A stretch of DNA of 64,000 bases from Pseudomonas lundensis (GTDB taxonomy: Bacteria > Pseudomonadota > Gammaproteobacteria > Pseudomonadales > Pseudomonadaceae). This document shows, one piece after another, positions 35,665 to 47,480 of this stretch (the stretch's first letter is position 1; each line of letters opens with the position of its first letter). Below the pieces are notes generated by a model. That model saw only the letters and a program-made list of their open reading frames with translations. It searched no databases and was not told the origin of the DNA. The stretch lies in the NCBI RefSeq assembly GCF_002269125.1, contig NZ_NQKI01000014.1, forward strand, positions 57,457-121,456. Direction: 5' to 3'. The position numbers and the translations under genes were made by a program.

Positions 35665-38061
35665 TTAATGCGTGCTAATTCTTTCCTTAGAGTCAGACTC
35701 TCGTTTGTCTTCCTTGGCGACAATCTCGGAAGCCACATCCGGCAAGGGCTCCGGCGCGTATTGCAGCGCAATTTGCAGGACTTCGTCAATCCATTTAACC
35801 GGTTTGATTTGAAGATCCTGTTTGATGTTGTCAGGAATTTCCTTCAGATCACGGACATTTTCTTCGGGAATAATTACTGTCTTGATCCCACCGCGGTGAG
35901 CAGCCAATAGTTTTTCCTTCAAGCCTCCAATGGCCAATACCTGACCACGTAGAGTAATTTCACCCGTCATCGCAACATCTGCGCGCACTGGAATCAGCGT
36001 CAGGGCGGAGACCAAAGCGGTGCACATCCCGACACCCGCGCTTGGGCCGTCCTTAGGCGTAGCACCTTCGGGCATATGGATGTGAATGTCGCGTTTCTCG
36101 TGAAAATCCAACGGGATACCGAGACTTTTAGCGCGACTGCGCACGACCGTAAGTGCTGCCGTAATCGACTCGACCATTACATCGCCAAGCGAGCCGGTCT
36201 TGATCAGTTGACCTTTACCCGGCACCACAGCGGCTTCAATCGTCAACAGTTCGCCACCAACCTGAGTCCAGGCAAGACCGGTAACCTGACCAATCTGATC
36301 TTGCTGCTCGGCCAAGCCATAACTGAATTTTCTTACACCTAAAAAGTGCTCCAGCAAATCAGACGTCACCACAACAGAGAAGCGTTTCTCCAATGCATGC
36401 TCTTTGACCGCCTTACGGCAGATCTTGGCAATTTGACGCTCAAGCCCCCGCACACCCGCTTCACGGGTGTAATAACGGATGATGTCGCGAATGGCTTCGT
36501 TGTCGAATGCCAATTCGCCTTTTTTAAGACCGTTGGCCTCGATTTGCTTGGGTGCAAGGTATTTGACAGCGATGTTGATTTTTTCGTCTTCGGTATAACC
36601 CGGCAGACGAATCACCTCCATCCGGTCCAGCAAGGCTGGCGGAATGTTCATGGAGTTGGAGGTGCACAGGAACATTACATCGGACAGGTCGTAGTCAACC
36701 TCGAGGTAATGGTCGTTGAAGTTGTGGTTTTGCTCAGGATCGAGTACTTCGAGCAATGCCGAAGCGGGATCGCCACGCATATCACTGCCCATTTTGTCGA
36801 TTTCATCGAGCAAGAACAGCGGATTACGAACACCCACCTTGGTCATCTTTTGAATCAATCGACCGGGCATCGAACCGATATAGGTACGACGATGACCACG
36901 AATTTCAGCCTCGTCACGCACACCACCCAAAGCCATACGCACGAACTTACGATTGGTTGCGTGGGCAATCGACTCGGCAAGCGAGGTTTTACCGACACCC
37001 GGAGGCCCCACCAGGCACAGCACCGGTCCGCGGATTTTCTTCACCCGCTTTTGCACGGCGAGATATTCAAGAATCCGCTCTTTAACTTCCTCTAGACCAT
37101 AATGGTCAGCATCAAGGATGTCTTCAGCACGCTTGAGGTCCAGGCGTACTTTGCTCTGAGCTTTCCAAGGCACCTGAACCAGCCAGTCGATGTAAGAGCG
37201 AACTACGGTGGCTTCTGCCGACATCGGAGACATCTGCTTAAGCTTATTAAGCTCAGCCTGGGCTTTGGCCATGGCATCTTTTGGCAGCCCGGCTGCATCG
37301 ATGCGCTTTTTCAGCTCTTCAATTTCGTTGTGGCCTTCGTCGCCATCACCGAGCTCTTTCTGAATGGCCTTCATCTGCTCATTCAGGTAGTACTCGCGCT
37401 GACTGCGCTCCATCTGCTTTTTGACACGGCCGCGAATGCGCTTTTCGACCTGCAGCAGATCAATTTCGGCGTCCAGCAAAGCAAGTACATGCTCAACCCG
37501 GGTTTGCAGATCAATAATTTCGAGAATTTCCTGCTTCTGTTCGATCTTGAGTGCCATATGGGCAGCCATCGTATCGACCAGACGGCTAGGCTCATCAATG
37601 CTGTTAAGCGATGACAACACCTCAGCCGGTACTTTTTTGCCCAACTGCACATACTGCTCAAATTGCGAGAGCAGGCTGCGTACAAATACTTCGGACTCAC
37701 GCTCAGGCGCAGCCGCTTCTTCAATCAAGGAAACTTCGGCGCTCAAGTAGCCATCAGCTTGCCCAAATTTTTCCACAGCGCCACGCTGCTCTCCCTCGAC
37801 CAGAACCTTAACGGTACCGTCTGGCAGCTTCAGCAACTGCAAAACAGTGGCAATCGTACCTACGCCATAAAGTGCATCGGCACTGGGATCATCGTCAGCA
37901 GGATTTTTTTGTGCCAACAGCAGGATTTGCTTGTCGCCCGTCATCGCAGCCTCGAGGGCCTCGATCGACTTCTCGCGTCCCACGAACAGTGGGATCACCA
38001 TGTGCGGATACACAACAACATCACGCAACGGCAGGAGAGGCAATTCGATGGTTGTCTTCAT
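35665..38061 (-). CDS. lon: ATP-dependent protease Lon
   Basis: 798 residues: N-terminal substrate domain ([23 protein letters not shown]), AAA+ domain with Walker [10 protein letters not shown] near 355 and Walker [11 protein letters not shown], and a C-terminal Ser-Lys protease with the active Ser in [11 protein letters not shown] near 677. It degrades misfolded and regulatory proteins in the cytoplasm. The leader carries a heat-shock-type promoter at 38122-38148. A second Lon-type protease is common in pseudomonads but is not here. Confidence 0.97.
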   Translation of the reverse strand: MKTTIELPLLPLRDVVVYPHMVIPLFVGREKSIEALEAAMTGDKQILLLAQKNPADDDPSADALYGVGTIATVLQLLKLPDGTVKVLVEGEQRGAVEKFGQADGYLSAEVSLIEEAAAPERESEVFVRSLLSQFEQYVQLGKKVPAEVLSSLNSIDEPSRLVDTMAAHMALKIEQKQEILEIIDLQTRVEHVLALLDAEIDLLQVEKRIRGRVKKQMERSQREYYLNEQMKAIQKELGDGDEGHNEIEELKKRIDAAGLPKDAMAKAQAELNKLKQMSPMSAEATVVRSYIDWLVQVPWKAQSKVRLDLKRAEDILDADHYGLEEVKERILEYLAVQKRVKKIRGPVLCLVGPPGVGKTSLAESIAHATNRKFVRMALGGVRDEAEIRGHRRTYIGSMPGRLIQKMTKVGVRNPLFLLDEIDKMGSDMRGDPASALLEVLDPEQNHNFNDHYLEVDYDLSDVMFLCTSNSMNIPPALLDRMEVIRLPGYTEDEKINIAVKYLAPKQIEANGLKKGELAFDNEAIRDIIRYYTREAGVRGLERQIAKICRKAVKEHALEKRFSVVVTSDLLEHFLGVRKFSYGLAEQQDQIGQVTGLAWTQVGGELLTIEAAVVPGKGQLIKTGSLGDVMVESITAALTVVRSRAKSLGIPLDFHEKRDIHIHMPEGATPKDGPSAGVGMCTALVSALTLIPVRADVAMTGEITLRGQVLAIGGLKEKLLAAHRGGIKTVIIPEENVRDLKEIPDNIKQDLQIKPVKWIDEVLQIALQYAPEPLPDVASEIVAKEDKRESDSKERISTH

Positions 38062-38121
38062 GATTTCGCCTCTACGGCGGCCATACGGCCGTAATCAGAT
38101 GGAAGTAAGCTTGAAGCCAAG

Positions 38122-38148
38122 ATGGGGGCAGTCTCTAAAAAAAACAAG
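38122..38148 (-). promoter_or_regulatory. RpoH-like promoter of lon
   Basis: Minus strand CTTGTT, 15 bases, then CCCCAT, close to the sigma-32 pattern CTTGAA-N(11-16)-CCCCAT. It lies 61-87 bases upstream of the lon start, consistent with heat-shock control of lon. Confidence 0.55.
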
Positions 38149-38165
38149 CGTTGATAGGCAGTAAA

Positions 38166-38193
38166 AACAAAGGGGCCCGAAGGCCCCTTTGTT
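38166..38193. terminator. clpX terminator
   Basis: AACAAAGGGGCC and GGCCCCTTTGTT pair over four bases; the minus strand continues with TTTTTAC. It separates clpX from lon. Confidence 0.85.
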
Positions 38194-38225
38194 AAACACG
38201 CACCATGTAACAAAGAGCTACACAT

Positions 38226-39509
38226 TTACACGTCTGGTGCAGCCTTGGCAGTCGCATCGTTGTTTTCATAAATCAACAATGGCTTGGACTTGCCTTCAAT
38301 AACGCTTTCATCGATCACCACTTTACTCACCTCGGACTGCGAGGGGATTTCATACATGGTGTCGAGCAGTACGCCTTCCAGAATCGAACGCAGACCGCGA
38401 GCACCTGTTTTGCGTTCAAGTGCACGCTTGGCGACAGCTTTAAGCGCATCGGCACGAAATTCAAGATCAACACCTTCCATCTCGAACAACTTGCCATACT
38501 GCTTGGTCAACGCATTTTTAGGCTCAGTGAGAATCTGCATCAGTGCAGCTTCGTCAAGCTCATCAAGCGTCGCCAGAACAGGGAGACGACCTACGAATTC
38601 CGGAATCAGACCAAACTTGACCAAATCGTCAGGCTCGACCTCACGCAGGGATTCACCCACCTTCTTGCCCTCTTCCTTGCTGCGAACTTCAGCACTGAAG
38701 CCAATACCGCCGCGCGTGGAGCGAGCCTGAACGACTTTTTCCAGACCGGAGAAAGCGCCGCCACAGATAAAGAGAATGTTGCGGGTATCAACCTGCAAAA
38801 ACTCTTGCTGAGGATGCTTGCGACCGCCTTGGGGCGGAACGGAGGCCACTGTACCTTCGATCAGCTTCAAAAGCGCCTGCTGCACGCCTTCACCGGAAAC
38901 ATCCCGGGTAATGGACGGATTGTCAGATTTACGCGAGATCTTGTCGATTTCGTCGATGTAGACAATGCCCATCTGAGCTTTCTCTACATCGTAATCGCAC
39001 TTCTGCAACAGCTTCTGAATGATATTTTCAACGTCTTCACCTACGTAACCCGCTTCAGTCAGCGTGGTCGCATCTGCAATGGTGAAAGGTACATTCAGCA
39101 AACGAGCCAAGGTCTCTGCCAGCAGGGTTTTACCCGAACCAGTAGGACCGATAAGCAGGATATTACTCTTGCCCAGTTCGACGTCGTCGTTCTTTTTGTC
39201 ACGTTGGTTAAGACGCTTGTAGTGGTTATAAACCGCTACAGCCAAAACCTTTTTGGCACGTTCCTGACCGATTACATACTGATCAAGGATGCCGCTGATT
39301 TCTTTTGGCGATGGTAATTTATGCGCGCTGCTCTCGGCCTGGGCTTCCTGCACCTCCTCACGGATGATGTCATTGCACAGGTCAACGCATTCGTCGCAGA
39401 TAAAGACCGAGGGGCCGGCAATCAATTTGCGCACTTCATGCTGGCTTTTGCCACAGAAGGAGCAATAGAGCAATTTGCCGTTGTCCTCGCCGTTGCGGGT
39501 GTCAGTCAT
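38226..39509 (-). CDS. clpX: ClpX, ATPase subunit of the ClpXP protease
   Basis: 427 residues: N-terminal zinc-binding domain (YCSFCGK and [10 protein letters not shown]), AAA+ domain with GPTGSGKT near 115 and VYIDEIDKI, and the [10 protein letters not shown] sensor-2 region. It unfolds tagged proteins and feeds them to ClpP. The start at 39509 ([10 protein letters not shown]) matches the family; a longer frame is antigenically odd. Lies 106 bases after clpP with its own RpoH-like promoter between. Confidence 0.97.
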   Translation of the reverse strand: MTDTRNGEDNGKLLYCSFCGKSQHEVRKLIAGPSVFICDECVDLCNDIIREEVQEAQAESSAHKLPSPKEISGILDQYVIGQERAKKVLAVAVYNHYKRLNQRDKKNDDVELGKSNILLIGPTGSGKTLLAETLARLLNVPFTIADATTLTEAGYVGEDVENIIQKLLQKCDYDVEKAQMGIVYIDEIDKISRKSDNPSITRDVSGEGVQQALLKLIEGTVASVPPQGGRKHPQQEFLQVDTRNILFICGGAFSGLEKVVQARSTRGGIGFSAEVRSKEEGKKVGESLREVEPDDLVKFGLIPEFVGRLPVLATLDELDEAALMQILTEPKNALTKQYGKLFEMEGVDLEFRADALKAVAKRALERKTGARGLRSILEGVLLDTMYEIPSQSEVSKVVIDESVIEGKSKPLLIYENNDATAKAAPDV

Positions 39510-39543
39510 TCGATCGATCCAAATCCGATAGGCTTGCAACACA

Positions 39544-39572
39544 AGATGAAGGCAACTGCAGGCTTTTTCAAG
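39544..39572 (-). promoter_or_regulatory. RpoH-like promoter of clpX
   Basis: Minus strand CTTGAAA, 13 bases, then CCTTCATCT, near the heat-shock pattern with an exact -35. It lies 35-63 bases before the clpX start. Confidence 0.5.
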
Positions 39573-39615
39573 CCCACAGGTGACCGGAAAAACCAGCCAC
39601 CTACATTTGAGCTGC

Positions 39616-40257
39616 TTAAGCGGGCATTTGACGCTTGCTGAACACCGAGTCGATCAAGCCATATTCGGCTGCACGCTCGGCACTCATGAAGTTGTCACGC
39701 TCGGTGTCACGCTCGATGGTCTCGAGGGATTGACCCGTGTGATGCGCCAACAGCGAGTTCAAACGATGACGGATGTTGAGGATTTCCTTGGCATGAATGT
39801 CGATATCCGACGCCTGACCCTGGAAACCGCCCAGTGGCTGGTGAATCATCATTCGCGAATTTGGCAAGCAATGACGCTTGCCCGGCGCACCACCAGCCAG
39901 CAGGAATGCCCCCATGCTGCATGCCTGACCGATACAAATGGTCGACACGTCAGGCTTGATGAACTGCATGGTGTCGTAGATCGACATACCTGCGGTTACC
40001 GAGCCACCAGGGGAGTTGATGTAAAGATGGATGTCCTTGTCCGGGTTTTCGGCTTCAAGGAAGAGCAGTTGCGCCGCTACCAGGTTGGCCATGTAGTCTT
40101 CTACAGGGCCCACCAGGAAGATGATTCGCTCCTTCAACAGGCGCGAATAAATGTCATAGGCGCGCTCGCCACGGGCGGACTGCTCAACAACCATCGGGAC
40201 CAAGCCGCCAGCGGCTTGAATGTCAGAGTTCTGCTGCATATAAGAATTGCGGGACAT
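39616..40257 (-). CDS. clpP: ClpP, peptidase subunit of ClpXP
   Basis: 213-residue serine peptidase. The nucleophile is in [14 protein letters not shown], the His in MIHQPLGG, and the Asp near 185 in [10 protein letters not shown]. It forms the degradation chamber. The N-terminal 17 or so residues before LVPMVVEQ are probably processed. Upstream is tig, separated by a 27-base perfect dyad at 40296-40322. Confidence 0.97.
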   Translation of the reverse strand: MSRNSYMQQNSDIQAAGGLVPMVVEQSARGERAYDIYSRLLKERIIFLVGPVEDYMANLVAAQLLFLEAENPDKDIHLYINSPGGSVTAGMSIYDTMQFIKPDVSTICIGQACSMGAFLLAGGAPGKRHCLPNSRMMIHQPLGGFQGQASDIDIHAKEILNIRHRLNSLLAHHTGQSLETIERDTERDNFMSAERAAEYGLIDSVFSKRQMPA

Positions 40258-40295
40258 GTCCTGCAGTCACTCCCAAATAGTTCTGTCTTGAATAC

Positions 40296-40322
40296 GCATA
40301 AGCCAGCTCGAGGCTGGCTTAT
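40296..40322. terminator. Hairpin between tig and clpP
   Basis: CATAAGCCAGC and GCTGGCTTATG pair over TCGAG. Without a T run it may only reduce read-through from tig to clpP. Confidence 0.55.
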
Positions 40323-40348
40323 GGTTGTGTTTTCAAACGAATCTGAAA

Positions 40349-41659
40349 TCAGTCGGCTTGTGGAGCTTCCACCGGCTTGACAGCTTCTTCGTAAGAGACC
40401 GACTTGTCGGTCACCTTAGCCTTCTGCAGAACAGTATCCACAACTTGTTCTTCCAGCACAACCGAACGAACTTCGTTCAATTGCTGGTCATTTTTGTAGT
40501 ACCAGGCCACAACCTGCTCCGGCTCTTGGTAAGCAGAAGCCATTTCCTGAATCATTTCACGAACGCGATCTTCGTCTGGCTTCAGATCGAACTGCTTAAC
40601 CACCTCGGCCACGATCAGACCCAGTACAACGCGACGCTTGGCTTGCTCTTCGAACAGCTCGGCTGGCAGTTGATCCGGCTTGATATTGCCGCCGAACTGC
40701 TGAACGGCCTGAACGCGCAGACGGTCAACTTCGCTCGACAACAGCGCCTTCGGCACTTCGATCGGGTTGGCAGCCAGCAGGCCTTCCATCACCTGGTTCT
40801 TAACCTTGGACTTAATCGCCTGACGCAGCTCACGCTCCATGTTCTTACGAACTTCGGCGCGGAAACCTTCAAGGCCTGTCTCTTTGATACCGAACTGAGC
40901 GAAGAATTCTTCATTCAATTCAGGCAGCTTTGGCTCAGAAACGGTGTTGACCGTCACAGTGAACTCGGCAGTTTTGCCTGCCAGATCAAGGTTCTGATAA
41001 TCCTCAGGGAATGTCAGGGTCAGAACGCGCTCTTCACCCGCCTTAGCGCCCACCAGACCTTCTTCGAAACCCGGGATCATACGACCCGAACCCAGAACCA
41101 GCTGAGTGCCTTTGGCAGAACCGCCAGCAAATACTTCGCCGTCAACCTTGCCAACGAAATCGATATTCAGTTGGTCTTCGTTTTGTGCGGCACGCTCAGT
41201 GACTTCAAAACGAGTGTTCTGCTTGCGCAGGACTTCCAGCATTTTGTCCAGATCAGCATCAGCCACTTCAGCACTGAGGCGTTCGACAGCAATAGTATCC
41301 AGACCGGTCACTTCGAATTCCGGGAAAACTTCGAAAGTGGCGATGTATTCCAGATCCTTGCCTTTTTCAAAGACTTTAGGCTCTACCGATGGCTGACCCG
41401 CCGGGTTCAGCTTTTGCTCAACCACTGCTTCATAAAAAGAAGCCTGGATGATGTTGCCCAGTGCTTCTTGACGTGCATCAGCTTCGTAACGCTGACGGAT
41501 CACGCTCATTGGCACTTTGCCTGGACGAAAGCCCGGGATCTTGGCCTTTTGGGCAGTCTGTTGCAGACGCTTGTTGACTTCAGCCTCAATTCGCTCAGCT
41601 GGCACGCCAATGGTCATGCGACGCTCAAGAGCGGAAGTATTTTCAACAGAAACTTGCAT
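40349..41659 (-). CDS. tig: Trigger factor
   Basis: 436 residues. Ribosome-binding N-terminal domain with the signature near [11 protein letters not shown] (residues 41-51), a central FKBP-type isomerase domain ([22 protein letters not shown], about 160-240) and the C-terminal chaperone arms. It is the first chaperone to meet nascent chains. The start at 41659 (MQVSVENTS) is the family N terminus; 21 upstream in-frame codons lack a ribosome site. Confidence 0.96.
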   Translation of the reverse strand: MQVSVENTSALERRMTIGVPAERIEAEVNKRLQQTAQKAKIPGFRPGKVPMSVIRQRYEADARQEALGNIIQASFYEAVVEQKLNPAGQPSVEPKVFEKGKDLEYIATFEVFPEFEVTGLDTIAVERLSAEVADADLDKMLEVLRKQNTRFEVTERAAQNEDQLNIDFVGKVDGEVFAGGSAKGTQLVLGSGRMIPGFEEGLVGAKAGEERVLTLTFPEDYQNLDLAGKTAEFTVTVNTVSEPKLPELNEEFFAQFGIKETGLEGFRAEVRKNMERELRQAIKSKVKNQVMEGLLAANPIEVPKALLSSEVDRLRVQAVQQFGGNIKPDQLPAELFEEQAKRRVVLGLIVAEVVKQFDLKPDEDRVREMIQEMASAYQEPEQVVAWYYKNDQQLNEVRSVVLEEQVVDTVLQKAKVTDKSVSYEEAVKPVEAPQAD

Positions 41660-41956
41660 GGATATTCCTCGTTGCACAGACGTTAGCCGGCCGTTTCCGA
41701 CCCCATAATCAAGGGCATGCATTCTAGTGGGTCAAACTCAAGAAGTCACCCTACCGCATTTGTACATGGAAACAGCAGGCGCATTAAGAAGGAGCAGCAA
41801 GCATTCGCTTACTCCCGGAAACACAACTTTTAACCCTAATTGCTGAACCAGAGCCTTCTGTCTATATAGAGGGCTCCATCCAGCCATACATCCGGACTCA
41901 ACAAGCTCGACTCTTTAGCACGACTGCTAGCGTTTGAAAATTGAAAACGCAAAAAC

Positions 41957-41988
41957 GAAAAAAGCGCAGCCCTTTTCAGGTGCTGCGC
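41957..41988. terminator. tRNA operon terminator
   Basis: GCGCAGC (41964-41970) and GCTGCGC (41982-41988); the minus strand continues TTTTTTT. It ends the Arg-His-Leu tRNA transcript. The 297 bases between it and tig hold only the tig leader; I see no gene. Confidence 0.85.
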
Positions 41989-42018
41989 CTTTTTCAGCAA
42001 GTGGACGAACCACTAATT

Positions 42019-42103
42019 TGGTGCGGACGGAGAGACTCGAACTCTCACACCTTGCGGCGCTGGAACCTAAATCCAGTGTGTCTACCAATTCCACCACATC
42101 CGC
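42019..42103 (-). tRNA. tRNA-Leu (anticodon TAG)
   Basis: 85 bases with encoded CCA. Class II tRNA with a long variable arm; acceptor GCGGATG/CGTCCGC, anticodon loop TTTAGGT in a CTGGA/TCCAG stem. Third in a three-tRNA operon. Confidence 0.95.
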
Positions 42104-42159
42104 ATTTCAAACTTTTGAAGCAAAGACGCCAGACTATTAATCTGGCGCCTTTCTAAATA

Positions 42160-42235
42160 TGGGGTGGACGAAGGGAATCGAACCCTCGACAACGGGAGTC
42201 ACAATCCCGTGCTCTACCAACTGAGCTACGCCCAC
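42160..42235 (-). tRNA. tRNA-His (anticodon GTG)
   Basis: 76 bases with CCA. Anticodon loop ATTGTGA in CGGG/CCCG; acceptor GTGGGCG with C73 and a template G just upstream (G-1), the identity features of histidine tRNA. Confidence 0.95.
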
Positions 42236-42275
42236 CATATTGCCTGTACCGCTTACTTGTGCCAAAGCTGCCTAA

Positions 42276-42352
42276 TGGCGCACCCGGCAGGACTCGAACC
42301 TGCGACCATCCGCTTAGAAGGCGGATGCTCTATCCAGCTGAGCTACGGGCGC
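42276..42352 (-). tRNA. tRNA-Arg (anticodon TCT)
   Basis: 77 bases with CCA. Acceptor GCGCCCG/CGGGTGC, anticodon loop CTTCTAA in a CCGC/GCGG stem, G73. First tRNA of the operon. Confidence 0.95.
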
Positions 42353-42471
42353 CTTATTAATCTGTACTCTGTGACGACTACAAACTAAGTGCTTTCAGTA
42401 TCACCAAGCTAGACATCAGCTTCGCTCTACCTTCTTAACCAGTGCTAGGCTGTGCCCGACAAGTGCGACGA

Positions 42472-42500
42472 ATGTTATAGGTGAGTCGGTAAGTCGTCAA
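42472..42500 (-). promoter_or_regulatory. Promoter of the tRNA operon
   Basis: Minus strand TTGACG, 17 bases, TAACAT, about 110 bases before tRNA-Arg. A strong sigma-70 pair as expected for stable RNA. The rest of 42353-42632 holds the folD leader on the other strand. Confidence 0.7.
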
Positions 42501-42632
42501 CTCTTTTTTAAAAAAAGTTTAGAAATATAAAGGGGTTAGGGGAATAAGCAGACCAAGCGCCTTTGCCCTCACGCCATGGCATGCGAGAATGCACGCCCTT
42601 TTTCCACCCTTTTCGATGGTTAATCACGCGTA

Positions 42633-43487
42633 ATGACTGCACAACTAATCGACGGCAAAGCGATCGCCGCCAGCCTGCGCCAGCAGATTGCCAAACGTGT
42701 TGCCGAGCGTCACGAGCAAGGCCTGCGCACTCCGGGCCTGGCAGTGATTCTGGTCGGCAGCGATCCTGCCTCCCAGGTTTATGTTTCGCACAAGCGTAAA
42801 GACTGCGAAGAGGTAGGTTTTCTTTCACAAGCCTATGACCTGCCTTCTAACACCACTCAGCAAGACCTGACCGATTTGATCGACCGTCTTAATGAAGACG
42901 CAAACATCGACGGTATCCTGCTGCAACTACCACTCCCTGAGCACCTGGATGCTTCCAAACTTCTGGAACGCATCCGCCCGGACAAGGACGTGGACGGTTT
43001 TCACCCTTACAACGTCGGTCGCCTGGCACAACGCATCCCGCTGCTACGCCCTTGCACCCCCAAAGGCATCATGGCCCTGCTGGAAAGCACAGGTCAAAAC
43101 CTGTACGGCATGGACGCTGTAGTCGTAGGCGCCTCCAACATTGTGGGCCGTCCGATGGCAATGGAGTTGTTGCTGGCAGGCTGCACGGTGACGGTAACCC
43201 ACCGCTTCACTAAAGATCTGGCTGGCCATGTCGGTCGAGCCGACTTAGTGGTGGTGGCAGCTGGCAAACCAGGCCTGGTCAAAGGCGAGTGGATAAAAGA
43301 AGGCGCTATCGTGATCGACGTCGGGATCAACCGCCAGGCTGATGGCAAGTTGGTGGGCGATGTGGTTTACGAGACCGCCCTGCCCCGCGCAGGCTGGATC
43401 ACCCCCGTTCCGGGCGGCGTAGGCCCGATGACGCGTGCCTGCCTCCTTGAGAACACGCTCTACGCCGCAGAATCGCTGCACAGCTAA
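42633..43487 (+). CDS. folD: Methylenetetrahydrofolate dehydrogenase/cyclohydrolase
   Basis: 284 residues, bifunctional. It interconverts 5,10-methylene- and 10-formyl-tetrahydrofolate with NADP. Catalytic Tyr-Lys in [16 protein letters not shown] near 50-60, folate motif [20 protein letters not shown] loop [17 protein letters not shown] and [16 protein letters not shown] at the end. Divergent from the tRNA operon. Confidence 0.96.
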   Translation: MTAQLIDGKAIAASLRQQIAKRVAERHEQGLRTPGLAVILVGSDPASQVYVSHKRKDCEEVGFLSQAYDLPSNTTQQDLTDLIDRLNEDANIDGILLQLPLPEHLDASKLLERIRPDKDVDGFHPYNVGRLAQRIPLLRPCTPKGIMALLESTGQNLYGMDAVVVGASNIVGRPMAMELLLAGCTVTVTHRFTKDLAGHVGRADLVVVAAGKPGLVKGEWIKEGAIVIDVGINRQADGKLVGDVVYETALPRAGWITPVPGGVGPMTRACLLENTLYAAESLHS

Positions 43488-43508
43488 GCGCTCAAGCAAT
43501 TCTGTCCG

Positions 43509-43532
43509 ACGGCACCTGCGGGTGCCGTTTTT
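43509..43532 (+). terminator. folD terminator
   Basis: ACGGCACC/GGTGCCGT over TGCG, followed by TTTT. Confidence 0.85.
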
Positions 43533-43557
43533 GTTGGCACTAAATATCCAGACAAAC

Positions 43558-43582
43558 AAAAGCCCGCACGGAGCGGGCTTTT
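43558..43582. terminator. cysS terminator
   Basis: AAAAGCCCGC/GCGGGCTTTT over ACGGA, 18 bases after the cysS stop on the minus strand. Confidence 0.85.
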
Positions 43583-43599
43583 GTTTGTGCGGCGATTAA

Positions 43600-44982
43600 T
43601 CAGTCAGCCAAACGCCAGGAGGTTGCGCCCTTACCGTCTTCGAGCACAACGCCCATTTCGGTCAACTGATCACGAATACGATCGGATTCAGCCCAGTCTT
43701 TCGCTGCACGCGCCGCCAAACGCGCCGCGATCAGCGCCTCTACCTGAGCTGCGTCGACCTTGCCCTCAGCACCTGCCTGCAAGAAATCCTCTGCTTCAAG
43801 CTGCAAGACACCCAGCACATCCGCCAATTGCTTGAGACGGGCAGCGAGGCCAGCCGCCGCGTTCAGATCAGCGTCACGCAGGCGATTGATTTCACGGACC
43901 ATCTCAAATAAGACCGCGCACGCTTCCGGCGTCCCGAAATCGTCATTCATCACCTGAGTAAAACGCTCTACAAACGCCTCACCACCCGCAGGCTCAGCTT
44001 TCGGCAAGCCTTTGAGCGCATGGTAGAAACGCTCAAGAGCGGCTTTTGCGTCTTTCAGGTTGTCTTCCGAATAATTGATCGCGCTGCGGTAGTGACTGGA
44101 CACCAACAGATAACGCACCACTTCCGGGTGATATTTCTCCAACACGTCGCGAATGGTGAAGAAGTTGTTCAAGGATTTGGACATCTTCTCGCCATTGATG
44201 CGGATCATCCCGCAGTGCATCCAGGCATTGGCATAGGTCTTGCCCGTAGCCGCCTCACTCTGGGCGATTTCGTTTTCATGGTGCGGGAACTCAAGATCGC
44301 TGCCGCCACCGTGAATATCGAACGTTTCACCCAGGCAGCAAGTGGACATCACCGAGCATTCAATGTGCCACCCCGGACGCCCCGGCCCCCACGGCGACTC
44401 CCAGCTCGGCTCACCCGGCTTGACGCCTTTCCACAAGACGAAATCCAGTGGATCGTCCTTGGCTTCGTCGACTTCTATGCGCGCACCGATACGCAGGTCT
44501 TCAATCTTCTTGCGCGACAACTTGCCGTAGCCCATGAACTTGGCCACGCGGTAGTACACGTCACCGTTACCCGGCGCGTAGGCAAAGCCCTTGTCGATCA
44601 AGGTCTGAATCATCGCGCGCATGCCAGCAATGTGGTCAGTCGCACGCGGTTCCATGTCCGGCTTGCGGATATTGAGCCGCGCTTCATCTTCATGCATTGC
44701 AGCAATCATGCGCTCGGTCAGCGCAGTGAAGGATTCATTATTTTGGACCGCACGGTTAATAATCTTGTCGTCGATATCCGTGATGTTGCGCACGTAGGTC
44801 AAGTCATACCCGCTGAAGCGCAACCAGCGGGTGATCAGGTCGAAAGCAACCATGCTGCGACCATGACCCAAATGGCAATAGTCATAGACGGTCATGCCGC
44901 ACACGTACATGCGCACTTTATTGCCGTCCAGCGGCTTGAAAACTTCTTTGCTCTTGGTGAGCGTGTTGTAGATCGTTAGCAC
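43600..44982 (-). CDS. cysS: Cysteinyl-tRNA synthetase
   Basis: 460-residue class Ia synthetase. The HIGH motif reads HLGHGRS near 38, the KMSKS loop is KMSKSLNN near 267, and the zinc Cys is in YVCGMTVYD. The WHIECSVMS and [15 protein letters not shown] blocks are intact. It lies 21 bases downstream of glnS, so the two are co-transcribed. Confidence 0.97.
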   Translation of the reverse strand: MLTIYNTLTKSKEVFKPLDGNKVRMYVCGMTVYDYCHLGHGRSMVAFDLITRWLRFSGYDLTYVRNITDIDDKIINRAVQNNESFTALTERMIAAMHEDEARLNIRKPDMEPRATDHIAGMRAMIQTLIDKGFAYAPGNGDVYYRVAKFMGYGKLSRKKIEDLRIGARIEVDEAKDDPLDFVLWKGVKPGEPSWESPWGPGRPGWHIECSVMSTCCLGETFDIHGGGSDLEFPHHENEIAQSEAATGKTYANAWMHCGMIRINGEKMSKSLNNFFTIRDVLEKYHPEVVRYLLVSSHYRSAINYSEDNLKDAKAALERFYHALKGLPKAEPAGGEAFVERFTQVMNDDFGTPEACAVLFEMVREINRLRDADLNAAAGLAARLKQLADVLGVLQLEAEDFLQAGAEGKVDAAQVEALIAARLAARAAKDWAESDRIRDQLTEMGVVLEDGKGATSWRLAD

Positions 44983-45003
44983 GACGACTTCCTTAAAACT
45001 GAC

Positions 45004-46701
45004 TCACTGACCCCAAGAATCGCGCAGGGTCACAGTGCGGTTGAATACCGGGCGACCAGGTTTCGAGTCCTTGATATCCGCGCAGAAGTAACCTTCGCGC
45101 TCGAACTGGAAACGGTCTTCAGGTTGTGCATTACCAAGAGAAGGCTCAGCACGACAGCCGGTCAGGACCTGCAACGAGTCAGGGTTGATGTTTTCAAGGA
45201 AACCCGCACCGTCCTCAGCCTTTTCAGGGTTCGGCGAACGAAACAGACGATCATAAAGGCGCACTTCACACTCAACGCTGGCAGCTGCTGGCACCCAGTG
45301 CACGACCCCTTTGACCTTGCGGCCCTCCGGGTTTTTGCCCAGGGTTTCAGGATCGTACGAGCAGCGAAGCTCGACGATATTCCCCGCTGCGTCCTTGATC
45401 GCTTCATCTGCGCGGATCACATAGCTGCCACGCAAACGCACTTCGCCCGCAGGCTCAAGGCGCTTGTACCCTTTAGGCGGCTCTTCCATGAAGTCATCAC
45501 GGTCGATATAGATCTCGCGTGCGAACGGCAGCACACGGATACCCATGTCTTCTTTGGGATGGCAAGGCAGCTCAAGGTTTTCAACCTGACCTTCCGGGTA
45601 GTTGGTAATCACGACCTTCAGCGGACGCAAAACGCACATGGCACGCGGCGCGCTACGATCCAGGTCGTCGCGGATGCTGAATTCCAGCATGCCGAAATCG
45701 ACCACTCCGTCGGACCGGTTGGTGCCTACCATGTCGCAGAAGTTACGGATCGACTTGGGCGTGTAGCCACGGCGGCGGAAACCCGACAACGTGGACATGC
45801 GCGGGTCGTCCCAGCCATTGACATGCTTTTCATCAACCAACTGCTTGAGCTTGCGCTTGCTGGTGATGGTGTAGTTCAGGTTCAGGCGCGAGAACTCGTA
45901 CTGACGAGGCTTGCTCGGCACCGGCAAGTTGTCGAGGAACCACTCGTACAGAGGGCGGTGACCTTCAAACTCCAGCGTGCAGATCGAATGGGTAATCCCT
46001 TCGATGGCGTCAGATTGACCATGGGTGAAGTCATAGTTCGGGTAGATGCACCACTTATCGCCAGTCTGATGGTGATGAGCATGGCGAATGCGATACAGAA
46101 TCGGGTCGCGCAGGTTCATGTTCGGCGAAGTCATGTCAATTTTGGCGCGCAACACACGCTTGCCATCTTCGAACTCCCCCGCCTTCATGCGCGCAAACAG
46201 GTCGAGGTTTTCTTCGACGCCACGATCACGGAACGGGCTGTTTTTACCTGGCTCAGTCAAGCTACCGCGGTACTCTTTGGCCTGCTCGGGAGTCAGGTCG
46301 CAGACGTAGGCCTTGCCCTCTTTAATGAGGTAAACCGCCCACTCGTGCAACTGGTCAAAATACTGAGAGGCATAGCGCACTTCGCCGGACCATTGAAAGC
46401 CCAGCCATTTGACATCACTTTCGATGGCATCAATGTATTCCTGGTCTTCCTTGGCCGGGTTGGTGTCGTCAAAACGCAGGTGCGTGACACCACCAAACTC
46501 TTCAGCCAGCCCGAAGTTCACGCAAATGGATTTGGCGTGACCAATGTGCAGGTAACCGTTGGGCTCAGGCGGGAAGCGGGTCACGATCTGTTTGCATTTA
46601 CCCGAGTCAAGGTCAGCCTGAACGATTGGACGCAGGAAATTGGCCGGGACAGCTGGGCCAGCCTTTGGATTCAGAGTGGGGTCGACAGTGGGCTTGCTCA
46701 T
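45004..46701 (-). CDS. glnS: Glutaminyl-tRNA synthetase
   Basis: 565-residue class Ib synthetase. [17 protein letters not shown] carries the HIGH motif near 50; the KMSKS-like loop is TSKRKL near 280; FDDTNPAKE and [11 protein letters not shown] are typical. The C-terminal beta barrels that read the anticodon are complete. The start at 46701 follows AAGGAT; an ATG five codons earlier is possible. Direct glutamine charging means this genome need not rely on the amidotransferase route for Gln. Confidence 0.96.
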   Translation of the reverse strand: MSKPTVDPTLNPKAGPAVPANFLRPIVQADLDSGKCKQIVTRFPPEPNGYLHIGHAKSICVNFGLAEEFGGVTHLRFDDTNPAKEDQEYIDAIESDVKWLGFQWSGEVRYASQYFDQLHEWAVYLIKEGKAYVCDLTPEQAKEYRGSLTEPGKNSPFRDRGVEENLDLFARMKAGEFEDGKRVLRAKIDMTSPNMNLRDPILYRIRHAHHHQTGDKWCIYPNYDFTHGQSDAIEGITHSICTLEFEGHRPLYEWFLDNLPVPSKPRQYEFSRLNLNYTITSKRKLKQLVDEKHVNGWDDPRMSTLSGFRRRGYTPKSIRNFCDMVGTNRSDGVVDFGMLEFSIRDDLDRSAPRAMCVLRPLKVVITNYPEGQVENLELPCHPKEDMGIRVLPFAREIYIDRDDFMEEPPKGYKRLEPAGEVRLRGSYVIRADEAIKDAAGNIVELRCSYDPETLGKNPEGRKVKGVVHWVPAAASVECEVRLYDRLFRSPNPEKAEDGAGFLENINPDSLQVLTGCRAEPSLGNAQPEDRFQFEREGYFCADIKDSKPGRPVFNRTVTLRDSWGQ

Positions 46702-46976
46702 AGGATCCTTGAACATAACGAGTGCGCGGCCTGGGTCGGCCGACTAAATCAAAGCGCCTATCATAGCCGATGCTGTCAAGCCACCGACAGAGCAGGCAGT
46801 CAATCAAAGCATTTGAAATCGCCGCTTTTAGTACCCATATCGTAAAAACCGCATCGAAATGGCGCGCGAGCACGCTAAACTCCGCCCCGCGGCTGTATCT
46901 ACCCAGCCAGCTCAGGGGTTGAGACGCAAGATGCCACCTCCGAGCCCAACGAATTCTCTGATAGAGCGATAACCCC

Positions 46977-47480
46977 ATGTCAAAAGTAAAATTGAGCACC
47001 AACCACGGCGATATCGTGATCCAGCTAAACGCTGAAAAAGCGCCGATCACGGTTGCCAACTTCATCGAATACGTAAAAGCCGGCCACTACGAAAACACCG
47101 TTTTTCACCGTGTAATCGGCAACTTCATGATCCAGGGCGGCGGTTTTGAGCCTGGCATGAAAGAAAAGAAAGACAAGCGCCCAAGCATCCAGAACGAAGC
47201 CGACAACGGCCTGCCGAACAAGAAGTACTCGGTTGCCATGGCCCGCACCATGGAGCCGCATTCTGCTTCTGCTCAATTCTTCATCAACGTGGCTGACAAC
47301 AGCTTCCTGAACCACAGCGCTAAAACCGTTCAGGGCTGGGGCTACGCGGTATTTGGCGAAGTCGTAGAAGGTCAGGACGTTGTCGACAAGATCAAAGGTG
47401 TCGCAACCACTTCCAAAGCCGGCCACCAGGACGTACCTGCAGACGACGTGATCATCGAGAAAGCCGAGATCATTGAGTGA
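46977..47480 (+). CDS. ppiB: Cyclophilin-type peptidyl-prolyl isomerase B (cytoplasmic)
   Basis: 167 residues, no signal peptide. [18 protein letters not shown] holds the catalytic Arg and Phe; [13 protein letters not shown] and [17 protein letters not shown] follow. It speeds proline isomerisation in cytoplasmic proteins. Its stop overlaps the GTG start of lpxH, so the two are coupled. Confidence 0.96.
   Translation: MSKVKLSTNHGDIVIQLNAEKAPITVANFIEYVKAGHYENTVFHRVIGNFMIQGGGFEPGMKEKKDKRPSIQNEADNGLPNKKYSVAMARTMEPHSASAQFFINVADNSFLNHSAKTVQGWGYAVFGEVVEGQDVVDKIKGVATTSKAGHQDVPADDVIIEKAEIIE

Noticed and set aside
45124..46845. 573-codon frame antisense to glnS
   Set aside because: Mirror of the synthetase coding sequence, with no start signal.
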